Source: Treponema sp.
Lineage (GTDB): Bacteria; Spirochaetota; Spirochaetia; Treponematales; Breznakiellaceae
Reading direction: 5' to 3'
DNA: 5,285 nt
Assembly (NCBI GenBank): GCA_031257595.1
Contig: JAIROH010000020.1
Coordinates: 1 to 5,285, forward strand
Part shown: piece after piece, positions 1 through 4,884 of the stretch
Layout of the letters: each line of letters begins with the position of its first letter
Numbering within the stretch: position 1 is the first letter of the stretch
Made by a program: the position numbers and the translations under genes
Notes under the pieces: model-generated
Told to the model about the DNA's origin: nothing
Databases searched by the model: none
What the model saw: only the letters and a program-made list of their open reading frames with translations

Positions 1-1157
1 CGTTCAAAACTTTCGCCGTATTTGAGGAGCTTTCCGTCCCAGTCGGTCATGATAAAGCCCATGGCTTTCTTTTCAAGGGTATCCTTGTATGCCGAATAGA
101 GCTTGATCATGCCATCCATAAGGGCCCGGTGATCGGCCCTGGTCTTTCCGTTAACCTGCTGTTTAAGCCGGGAAAGGGAGCCGAACGGCTCTATGCGGCC
201 GTTTTTAAGGTAGTACTGACCCTCGGTAATGTAGCCTGTATTGTCGGGTACCGGATGGGTTACGTCGTCGCCGGGCATCGTCGTTACGCCGAGGATCGTG
301 ATCGAACCGGCGGTGTCAAAGTCGACGGCCTTTTCATAACGGCTCGCAAGCTGGCTGTAAAGGTCGCCGGGATAACCCCGGTTGGACGGAACCTGTTCCT
401 GGATAATCGAGATTTCCTTCATCGCGTCGGCAAAGTTCGTCATGTCGGTAAGCAGCACAAGCACGTCTTTTCCCTGAAGGGCAAACTGCTCGGCAACGGC
501 CAGCGACATGTCGGGGATCATAAGACATTCGACGGTGGGGTCCGACGCGGTATGGACAAACATCACCGTGCGGGAAAGGGCGCCGCCTTCTTCCAGCGTG
601 TCCCTGAAAAACAGGTAGTCGTCGTATTTAAGCCCCATGCCCCCCAGAATGATAACGTCAACCTCGGCCTGCATCGCGATACGGGCCAGAAGCTCGTTAT
701 ACGGCTCCCCGGATACGGAAAATATCGGGAGCTTCTGGCTTACCACCAGGGTGTTGAACAGGTCGATCATCGGGATGCCGGTCCGTATCATCCGCCGGGG
801 GATGATCCTCTGGGCGGGATTCACCGAAGGCCCGCCTATCGGTATAAGGTTTTCGCGCAGGGCCGGGCCGTTGTCGCGGGGGCTTCCCGATCCGGAAAAA
901 ACCCGGCCCATAAGGTTGTCGGAAAAGGATACCTCCATCGGATGACCAAGGAAACGTACCGTGTCTCCGGTAGAAATGCCCCGGCCGCCGGCAAATACCT
1001 GGAGGGCGACAAGTCCCCCTTCCAGCCGGTTGACTTCGGCGAGGGAAGTGCCGAACGCCGTGTCTACTTCGGCAAGGTCCCCGTAACGAACCCCGTCGGC
1101 CTTGACGGTAATAACGCTTCCGGTTATGGATTCAATTTTGCTATATACCTTTTTCAT
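1..1157 (-). CDS. atpB: V/A-type ATP synthase/ATPase subunit B (3' end beyond window)
   Basis: This is the non-catalytic, nucleotide-binding-site subunit that alternates with subunit A in the A3B3 head of the V/A-type rotary ATPase, a peripheral complex on the cytoplasmic face of the membrane. About 386 residues are present; the family is usually about 430-460, so some tens of C-terminal residues are missing at the window edge. Visible landmarks: the beta-barrel N-terminus MKKVYSKIESITGSVITVKA; a degenerate P-loop region FSVSGEPYNELLARI (about 146-160), which lacks the GKT of a catalytic Walker A as expected for B; LVLLTDMTNFADAMKE (233-248), the Walker-B-like strand; PSNRGYPGDLYSQLASRYEKA (starting near 257); HPVPDNTGYITEGQ (301-314); and LSRLKQQVNGKTRADH (328-343). 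The ATG at 1157 is preceded by GAGGG and TAAGG Shine-Dalgarno-like runs (TAAGG is 5 bases away). The gene lies 76 bases downstream of atpA and on the same strand. Confidence 0.97.
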   Translation of the reverse strand, partial: MKKVYSKIESITGSVITVKADGVRYGDLAEVDTAFGTSLAEVNRLEGGLVALQVFAGGRGISTGDTVRFLGHPMEVSFSDNLMGRVFSGSGSPRDNGPALRENLIPIGGPSVNPAQRIIPRRMIRTGIPMIDLFNTLVVSQKLPIFSVSGEPYNELLARIAMQAEVDVIILGGMGLKYDDYLFFRDTLEEGGALSRTVMFVHTASDPTVECLMIPDMSLAVAEQFALQGKDVLVLLTDMTNFADAMKEISIIQEQVPSNRGYPGDLYSQLASRYEKAVDFDTAGSITILGVTTMPGDDVTHPVPDNTGYITEGQYYLKNGRIEPFGSLSRLKQQVNGKTRADHRALMDGMIKLYSAYKDTLEKKAMGFIMTDWDGKLLKYGESFE

Positions 1158-1174
1158 GATAACCTTACCCTCGC

Positions 1175-1190
1175 GCGGTCGCATGACCGC
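1175..1190 (-). repeat. Inverted repeat before the atpB ribosome binding site
   Basis: Six-base perfect arms (GCGGTC / GACCGC) flank a four-base loop. In the mRNA this would be a compact GC-rich hairpin ending just upstream of the GAGGG run that precedes the atpB start. No T-tract follows it on either strand, so it does not look like a terminator. It may tune access to the atpB ribosome binding site or protect a processed 5' end; this is inference. Confidence 0.4.
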
Positions 1191-1206
1191 ACTGTAAATC
1201 GAACAG

Positions 1207-1219
1207 GAAGCGAAGCTTC
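1207..1219 (-). repeat. Short hairpin just after the atpA stop
   Basis: Perfect five-base arms GAAGC / GCTTC surround a three-base loop. Around them a second possible pairing, AGGAAG (1205-1210) with CTTCCT (1223-1228), competes with it. The element is 15-30 bases downstream of the atpA stop and in the same 76-base gap as the hairpin at 1175-1190. There is no U-run, so it is not an intrinsic terminator. Its function is unknown. Confidence 0.3.
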
Positions 1220-1233
1220 ATACTTCCTACCTG

Positions 1234-2991
1234 TCATAAAAACTTTTCCGCGTCGGGATCGACACCGCTTGAACGTTCCGAAACGGCGTCGTCGATTTCC
1301 TTTTCAAAGCCGGAAAAACGCTCGCTTTTCCATTCGGAACCGTTAAAGTCAAGGAACTTCTGGCGGAGCCTGTTAAACCAGGTCCGGGCCTCGTTTTTGT
1401 CGGTAAAGCTGAATTTACCCGCCATGATTGCGAGCAGCTTGGCAAAAATATACTTTTGCCGTTCCGGGCTTACCGCGGCGTCCACGGCGTCGAACGAGTT
1501 CTGCTGGAAATATACCGAATCTACAAGCTCGCCTTTAAGGTAAATTATATAGTCGTCAAGGCTCGTTCCCTCTTCGCCGACTACCTTCATCATCTGCTCT
1601 ACCTCGCTGCCCCGCCGCATAAAACCGTGGGCGTAACCCACCTTTTCGGAAGGGATGATCCCCCTGTACTTGGACCAGGAATCAAGCGGGTGAATCGCCG
1701 GGAACTTTCTCGCGTCGGAACGTTCACGGGAAAGGCCGTGGAACGCGCCGACAACTTTCAGCGTCGCCTGGGTTACCGGCTCTTCAAAGTTACCGCCCGC
1801 GGGACTTACCGTACCGCCTATCGTGACGGAACCCAGGGAGCCGTCTTTAAGCCGTACAAGGCCGGCCCGTTCGTAGAAACTCGCGATTGTGGATTCCAGG
1901 TACGCCGGGAACGCTTCTTCGCCGGGTATTTCCTCAAGGCGACCGGACATTTCGCGCATCGCCTGGGCCCAGCGGCTTGTGGAGTCCGCGAGAAGCAGGA
2001 CGTTCAGCCCCATCTGGCGGTAATATTCGGCCAGGGTAACGGCGGTATATACGGAAGCTTCACGGGCGGCGACGGGCATCGAAGATGTGTTACAGATGAT
2101 GATCGTCCGTTCCATCAGCGAACGGCCCGTTTTGGGATCAAGCAGTTCGGGAAATTCCTTGAGGGTTTCCACAACCTCGCCGGCCCGTTCGCCGCAGGCG
2201 GCAAGGATCACAATGTCCACGTCGGCGTGGCGGCTGGTGATCTGCTGAAGTACGGTTTTACCGGCGCCGAAAGGTCCGGGGATACAGTAGGTTCCGCCGC
2301 GGGCGACAGGAAAGAACGTATCGATAAGCCTAACCCTGGTAACCATCGGTTCTTCCGGCCGGAGCCGTTCCTCAAAGCAGTTGATGGGCCGCTTTACCGG
2401 CCAATGGAAACTCATCGTAACCGGGATAACGTTGCCTTTTTCGTCGTTTAATTCGGCGATTTTTTCACGTATCGTATAGGAGCCGGCTTCCTTAACCCAG
2501 GAAACCGTATAGGTTCCCAAAAGGTTAAACGGCACCATGATCCGGTGGGTAAAGGCGCCCTCGGGAACGGTTCCCAGTGTATCGGCCCGTTCAACCGTCT
2601 CCCCGGCCTTCGCCACGGGGGTAAAATCCCAGCGCGTATTGTCCGGAATCGGATCAAGGTAAATGCCCCGCTCAAGAAAATAACCCGCCTCTTCGGCAAG
2701 CTTGGGAAGGGGGTTTTGGAGGCCGTCAAACACCTGGCCCAAAAGCCCGGGACCGACTTCGACAGCCAAAAGATCGCCTGAATATTCCACGGGATCCCCT
2801 ACGGAAATACCCTTGGTTATCTCAAAAACCTGAAGCTGGGAAATATCGCCCCTGATTCGGATTACTTCGCTTTTTAGCTGCTTGCCGGCGACTTTGACAT
2901 AACCCACTTCGTTCATTGAAACGTTTCCGTCAAAGCGGACGCTTACCATATTGCCGTTAACGGCTACCACTGTCCCCTTTGTTCCGGTCAT
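1234..2991 (-). CDS. atpA: V/A-type ATP synthase/ATPase catalytic subunit A
   Basis: Catalytic subunit of the V/A-type rotary ATPase head. It hydrolyses or synthesises ATP at the A/B interfaces, coupled to proton or sodium movement through the membrane rotor. The 585 residues match the usual full length of the family (about 575-600). Domains in order: N-terminal beta-barrel (about 1-70); the A-specific bulge or non-homologous region (about 110-200, with YLDPIPDNTRWDF and FHWPVKRP); then the nucleotide-binding domain with Walker A GPFGAGKT (239-246, Lys245), the GER motif (267-269, catalytic Glu268), Walker B LLLADSTSRWAQAMRE (Asp336) and PGEEAFPAYLESTIASFYERAG (356-377); and a C-terminal helical domain. 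The start ATG overlaps the DUF2764 stop (ATGA) and has a strong GGAGG (2999-3003) seven bases upstream, so it is well placed. After GER the sequence is AGEVVE rather than the GNEM familiar from archaeal and enterococcal A subunits. Confidence 0.98.
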   Translation of the reverse strand: MTGTKGTVVAVNGNMVSVRFDGNVSMNEVGYVKVAGKQLKSEVIRIRGDISQLQVFEITKGISVGDPVEYSGDLLAVEVGPGLLGQVFDGLQNPLPKLAEEAGYFLERGIYLDPIPDNTRWDFTPVAKAGETVERADTLGTVPEGAFTHRIMVPFNLLGTYTVSWVKEAGSYTIREKIAELNDEKGNVIPVTMSFHWPVKRPINCFEERLRPEEPMVTRVRLIDTFFPVARGGTYCIPGPFGAGKTVLQQITSRHADVDIVILAACGERAGEVVETLKEFPELLDPKTGRSLMERTIIICNTSSMPVAAREASVYTAVTLAEYYRQMGLNVLLLADSTSRWAQAMREMSGRLEEIPGEEAFPAYLESTIASFYERAGLVRLKDGSLGSVTIGGTVSPAGGNFEEPVTQATLKVVGAFHGLSRERSDARKFPAIHPLDSWSKYRGIIPSEKVGYAHGFMRRGSEVEQMMKVVGEEGTSLDDYIIYLKGELVDSVYFQQNSFDAVDAAVSPERQKYIFAKLLAIMAGKFSFTDKNEARTWFNRLRQKFLDFNGSEWKSERFSGFEKEIDDAVSERSSGVDPDAEKFL

Positions 2992-3599
2992 CGCGATGCC
3001 TCCGGCCTAACGTTTCCGGCGGAAACACCGCCGGCGGCGTCACCGCTGATTGCGGCGTAGAGTGATTTATATTCCATAAAGCCTTCCTCTGTCTTAAATG
3101 AACTTCGCCGTTCCATGAGAAGCAGCTTGAGAAGATACGCAAAAACCATGTTCGATCCTACATCGTCAAGACCCCTGAGCCGTTCAATCGCGTCCCAGCG
3201 GGCCTTGTCAATGAAAATTTCCGCCTCGAGCGGAGAATCCATCGCGGAAGCGGCCTTTGCCGCCTGTACGGCATCGGCGGGATAGTCCGGGGCCTCAGCG
3301 GCGCCTTCCCGTTTCAGGCGCTGGGAACGGAAACGGGCAAGGTTAAGCCGCAGCGCCCGCTCCCATTCAAGCCAGCCCTTGATAAAGCCGGATTTCAGAG
3401 CCGGCGGCTCTCCCGGCGCGGGCGGAAGAACCGGCGGCGTTTCGGGCGGCGCGGCAAGCACGCAGCGGTCGATCTGGGCCCTGTCCTCGTCGTCGAGAAA
3501 GCCCGCGGCCAGTTCCCTAAAGGCCGCCGCGCTCATCGGCGGCTCCTGTCCGGGGATAAGGTAGGGAAGCTGGGATGCAAGGTAATAGTAGGCCGCCAC
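2988..3599 (-). CDS. DUF2764 family protein of the V/A-ATPase operon
   Basis: A 203-residue cytoplasmic protein with no signal peptide. The opening (V/M)AAYYYLASQLPYL and the position between subunits E and A fit the DUF2764 family that accompanies V-type ATPase operons of spirochaetes, Chlamydia and relatives. Its biochemical role is not established to my knowledge. Because these operons lack a recognisable subunit C (d), a C-like role at the top of the rotor is a reasonable inference. Visible features: an acidic helix near 30-45; a proline-rich linker at about 51-67 (eight prolines in PPETPPVLPPAPGEPP); a basic helical stretch at about 68-97 (WLEWERALRLNLARFRSQRLKRE); and a helical C-terminal part with an Ala/Gly-rich tail. 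The start is GTG, one base after the atpE stop, with GAAGG inside the atpE end as ribosome binding site. The stop overlaps the atpA start. Confidence 0.85.
   Translation of the reverse strand: MAAYYYLASQLPYLIPGQEPPMSAAAFRELAAGFLDDEDRAQIDRCVLAAPPETPPVLPPAPGEPPALKSGFIKGWLEWERALRLNLARFRSQRLKREGAAEAPDYPADAVQAAKAASAMDSPLEAEIFIDKARWDAIERLRGLDDVGSNMVFAYLLKLLLMERRSSFKTEEGFMEYKSLYAAISGDAAGGVSAGNVRPEASR
3012..3037 (-). repeat. Two adjacent GC-rich palindromes before the atpA ribosome binding site
   Basis: At 3012-3026 there are seven-base arms, GTTTCCG and CGGAAAC, around a single base. At 3028-3037 CCGCCGGCGG is a perfect ten-base palindrome. Both lie in the last codons of the DUF2764 gene (the Ala/Gly-rich tail). 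The first ends 8 bases before the GGAGG that serves atpA, so in the transcript hairpins would form just upstream of the atpA initiation region unless ribosomes finishing DUF2764 unfold them. This is compatible with translational coupling. In GC-rich coding DNA such palindromes can also arise by chance. Confidence 0.35.
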
Positions 3600-3600
3600 C

Positions 3601-4212
3601 TTAGCCTTCTTTTACAGCGTTTTTCAGGGTTTCCGCAAGCCGGGGATTAAGGTAAGCGGAAAGCAGTTCGGCCACGGCCTCGGCGGAAAAATCGTAATAG
3701 GCCGAGCCGTCTTTGCTGGCGATACGGAACCCCGCCTGAATCCCCCGGTCGGACTTGAGATCAACGCCTTTTTTAAGTTCGGCGGAAAGTTTTTCCTGTA
3801 ACGAAGATTCAAGCTTTTTTAGATCTCCTTCGGAAAGCAGAATCGCCAGATCGTCCCCGTTGGCGGCCCAGTTTTTTACGATTTCGGGGAGCAGGTTTTT
3901 CAGCGTGTTTTCGTCGAAAGAAGCGGCTGTTTCTTTGGCTACAATGGCGTCCAGAATGCCCTGTATTTTGGATCTGAATTCCAGCACGAGATTCCGGGAA
4001 GCTTGACCGACGGCGGCAATGCCCGCTTTTTCGGTGCGTTCCGCATCGGCCTTTGCCCTGGCAAGAATTGTTTCGGCTTCTTTTTTTGCCGTCTCCACAA
4101 TGCGCCTTGCTTCGGCTTCCGCCTGGGTTTTCAGCTTCGCGGCCTCTTCCGAAGCGGACTCAATGCCGTCCTTTTTTATTTTTTCAATGAGTTCATGAAG
4201 TTGGATGTCCAT
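3601..4212 (-). CDS. atpE: V/A-type ATP synthase/ATPase subunit E (peripheral stalk)
   Basis: Subunit E of the peripheral stalk, which anchors the A3B3 head to the membrane subunit I and resists rotation. The 203 residues match the family's usual length of about 190-210. The N-terminal half (about 1-110) is a long, charged, alanine-rich amphipathic helix that begins MDIQLHELIEKIKKDGIESA and contains repeated KLKTQAEAEARR / KKEAETILARAKADAER units, as expected for the coiled coil that pairs with a G/H partner. The C-terminal part (about 120-203) is the globular head-binding domain, with GIQAGFRIASKDGSAYYDFS and a closing EAVAELLSAYLNPRLAETLK typical of the family. The start ATG follows AGGAG (4216-4220), and a consensus promoter lies about 55-80 bases upstream. 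This is the first gene of the ATPase operon proper. No separate G/H gene is visible beside it. Confidence 0.94.
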   Translation of the reverse strand: MDIQLHELIEKIKKDGIESASEEAAKLKTQAEAEARRIVETAKKEAETILARAKADAERTEKAGIAAVGQASRNLVLEFRSKIQGILDAIVAKETAASFDENTLKNLLPEIVKNWAANGDDLAILLSEGDLKKLESSLQEKLSAELKKGVDLKSDRGIQAGFRIASKDGSAYYDFSAEAVAELLSAYLNPRLAETLKNAVKEG

Positions 4213-4265
4213 ATGCTCCTCTTTGTATTATCAAATTGTACTCCACAGGTTTGTACCGTACCTCA

Positions 4266-4294
4266 ATTATACCGCATCAAACGGCGCCTGTCCA
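4266..4294 (-). promoter_or_regulatory. Sigma70-type promoter of the ATPase operon
   Basis: Read on the minus strand, TGGACA (4294-4289, five of six consensus bases) is followed after exactly 17 bases by a perfect TATAAT (4271-4266). Transcription would start near 4259, giving a leader of about 46 bases before atpE. The first transcribed bases fall on a tandem GGTAC repeat (4253-4262). The -35 box begins about 10 bases after the stop of the upstream small gene, and no terminator hairpin lies between them. Read-through from upstream is therefore possible in addition to this promoter. Confidence 0.75.
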
Positions 4295-4303
4295 AAAATC
4301 TTT

Positions 4304-4666
4304 TCAGGAATTCTGCCGGAGTTTGAGATACCGCAGGGTTTTTTCAAGTTTTTTGTTTATGATACGGTAAACCGCCTCGGGATCTTCGTAATCCTTTATT
4401 TTCTTTTTTATCACATCCCCAATCAAAATTACAATATCTTCCGGGGTTTTTACATCCGAAGATATTGAAGCGACAAACGCGAGAAAACGCCGCAGCCCCG
4501 CTATTTCCTGGGCAAGAAATACCTCGTTCTCGTTGTAAACATAGTTGCTTACTTCCCCATTTTTGAATTTTCGCTCATAAGAATCAGCCAGATACTGAAT
4601 ATTGTCGAGGCTTTCCTCTATCTCTTCCCGAAGCATCTTTAAAAAGAGGCCGATTTGGTCGGACAT
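4304..4666 (-). CDS. Hypothetical helical protein upstream of the ATPase operon
   Basis: A 120-residue protein that I do not recognise. It has no signal peptide and no clear transmembrane segment; it appears mostly alpha-helical and highly charged, with a Lys-rich C-terminal third (VIKKKIKDYEDPEAVYRI, then NKKLEKTLRYLKLRQNS). The midpart has an aromatic/acidic patch (NYVYNENEVFL, 41-51) and one hydrophobic helix (GLRRFLAFVASI, 57-68). I prefer the ATG at 4666, which has an AGGGGA run about 9 bases upstream. A TTG 45 bases further upstream (4711) would lengthen the protein by 15 residues, but it has no ribosome binding site and overlaps the likely promoter. The gene is AT-rich (about 40% GC over 4321-4620, against about 62% in sampled atpA/atpB stretches). 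It lies 91 bases before atpE on the same strand, so it may be co-transcribed. Confidence 0.7.
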   Translation of the reverse strand: MSDQIGLFLKMLREEIEESLDNIQYLADSYERKFKNGEVSNYVYNENEVFLAQEIAGLRRFLAFVASISSDVKTPEDIVILIGDVIKKKIKDYEDPEAVYRIINKKLEKTLRYLKLRQNS

Positions 4667-4687
4667 TGGATAATTCCCCTTTGCTTC

Positions 4688-4716
4688 ATTGTATGTAATT
4701 TTAGCGGCCAAAGCAA
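4688..4716 (-). promoter_or_regulatory. Candidate promoter of the small hypothetical gene
   Basis: On the minus strand a TACAAT -10 box (4693-4688, five of six consensus bases) follows TTGCTT (4716-4711, only the TTG conserved) at 17 bases. The predicted start site near 4682 gives a very short leader before the ATG at 4666. It would also exclude the alternative TTG start at 4711. The weak -35 box keeps confidence moderate. Confidence 0.4.
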
Positions 4717-4744
4717 GGTATTTTTGAAAAAATCCGTTTTTTTG

Positions 4745-4763
4745 CCGCAGACCCGGTCTCCGG
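4745..4763. promoter_or_regulatory. 19-base near-perfect palindrome in the divergent intergenic region
   Basis: CCGCAGACCCGGTCTCCGG is symmetric at eight of nine base pairs around a central C: CCG-c-AGACC / GGTCT-c-CGG. It lies between the two divergent promoter candidates, 24 bases upstream of the -35 box of the sugar mutase promoter and 28 bases upstream of the -35 box of the other. Size and symmetry fit a dimeric regulator's operator. It is not an intrinsic terminator, because it is followed by A-rich rather than T-rich sequence when read on the minus strand and by no T-run on the plus strand. The regulator is unknown. Confidence 0.35.
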
Positions 4764-4787
4764 TGGAAAATGGGAAAGGAAAAACCG

Positions 4788-4816
4788 TTGTAATATTGGC
4801 CAGCGTTTTATATACT
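4788..4816 (+). promoter_or_regulatory. Candidate promoter of the phospho-sugar mutase gene
   Basis: TTGTAA (4788-4793, four of six consensus bases) is followed after 17 bases by TATACT (4811-4816, five of six). Transcription would start near 4823, leaving a leader of about 60 bases before the ATG at 4885. Box quality and exact spacing make it the best plus-strand candidate in the intergenic region. Confidence 0.55.
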
Positions 4817-4827
4817 AAAATCAGTTC

Positions 4828-4856
4828 CAAAACTCTGTTGGTTTTGAAACCGGTTT
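4828..4856 (+). repeat. Inverted repeats in the mutase mRNA leader
   Basis: CAAAAC (4828-4833) and GTTTTG (4841-4846) form arms around a seven-base loop. They are immediately followed by the perfect palindrome AAACCGGTTT (4847-4856). GGTTT (4840-4844) can alternatively pair with AAACC (4847-4851), so the two structures exclude each other. The stems are AT-rich and weak. No known riboswitch or leader-peptide pattern is apparent. Confidence 0.3.
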
Positions 4857-4884
4857 TTACAAAAGCACCCTTCGGAGGTTTTTT

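Larger units (their letters stand above)
1154..1237 (-). other. Candidate 27-codon small ORF bridging atpA and atpB
   Basis: An uninterrupted reading frame starts with an ATG that overlaps the atpA stop (ATGA, 1237-1234) and ends with a TGA that overlaps the atpB start (ATGA, 1157-1154). It therefore fills the only real gap of the operon exactly, with the same 4-base overlap that links DUF2764 to atpA. The predicted peptide is basic (six Arg in 27 residues), begins MTGRKYEASLPVRF and has no recognisable domain or membrane segment. Its own Shine-Dalgarno signal is weak (GGAAAAG, 5 bases before the ATG), so translation would depend on coupling from atpA. It could be a coupling or leader peptide that carries ribosomes from A to B, or simply chance. 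A frame of 28 codons stays open fairly often in GC-rich DNA, so confidence is low. Confidence 0.25.

Noticed and set aside
1165..1221. Alternative 18-codon frame in the atpA-atpB gap starting at the ATG at 1221
   Set aside because: It has a GGTAGGAAG run just before the ATG, but the spacing is tight, it overlaps the better-fitting 27-codon frame, and it ends 7 bases before atpB without the coupling overlaps.
129..1346. 405-codon open frame on the plus strand
   Set aside because: It lies antisense to atpB and the end of atpA, both of which are unmistakable. Its translation is rich in Arg/His/Gly with no family resemblance, and it lacks a ribosome binding site. GC-rich third positions on the true strand explain the absence of stops.
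1456..2451. 331-codon open frame on the plus strand
   Set aside because: It is antisense to the nucleotide-binding domain of atpA, has no recognisable motif and arises from the codon bias of the real gene.
4667..4711. Longer N-terminus of the small hypothetical protein from a TTG at 4711
   Set aside because: There is no ribosome binding site before the TTG, and it falls on the -35 box of the likely promoter. The ATG at 4666 has a GGGGA run upstream.
4741..4765. Possible bidirectional terminator between the divergent genes
   Set aside because: The hairpin is followed by an A-run rather than a T-run on the minus strand and by mixed sequence on the plus strand. Divergent genes need no terminator here.
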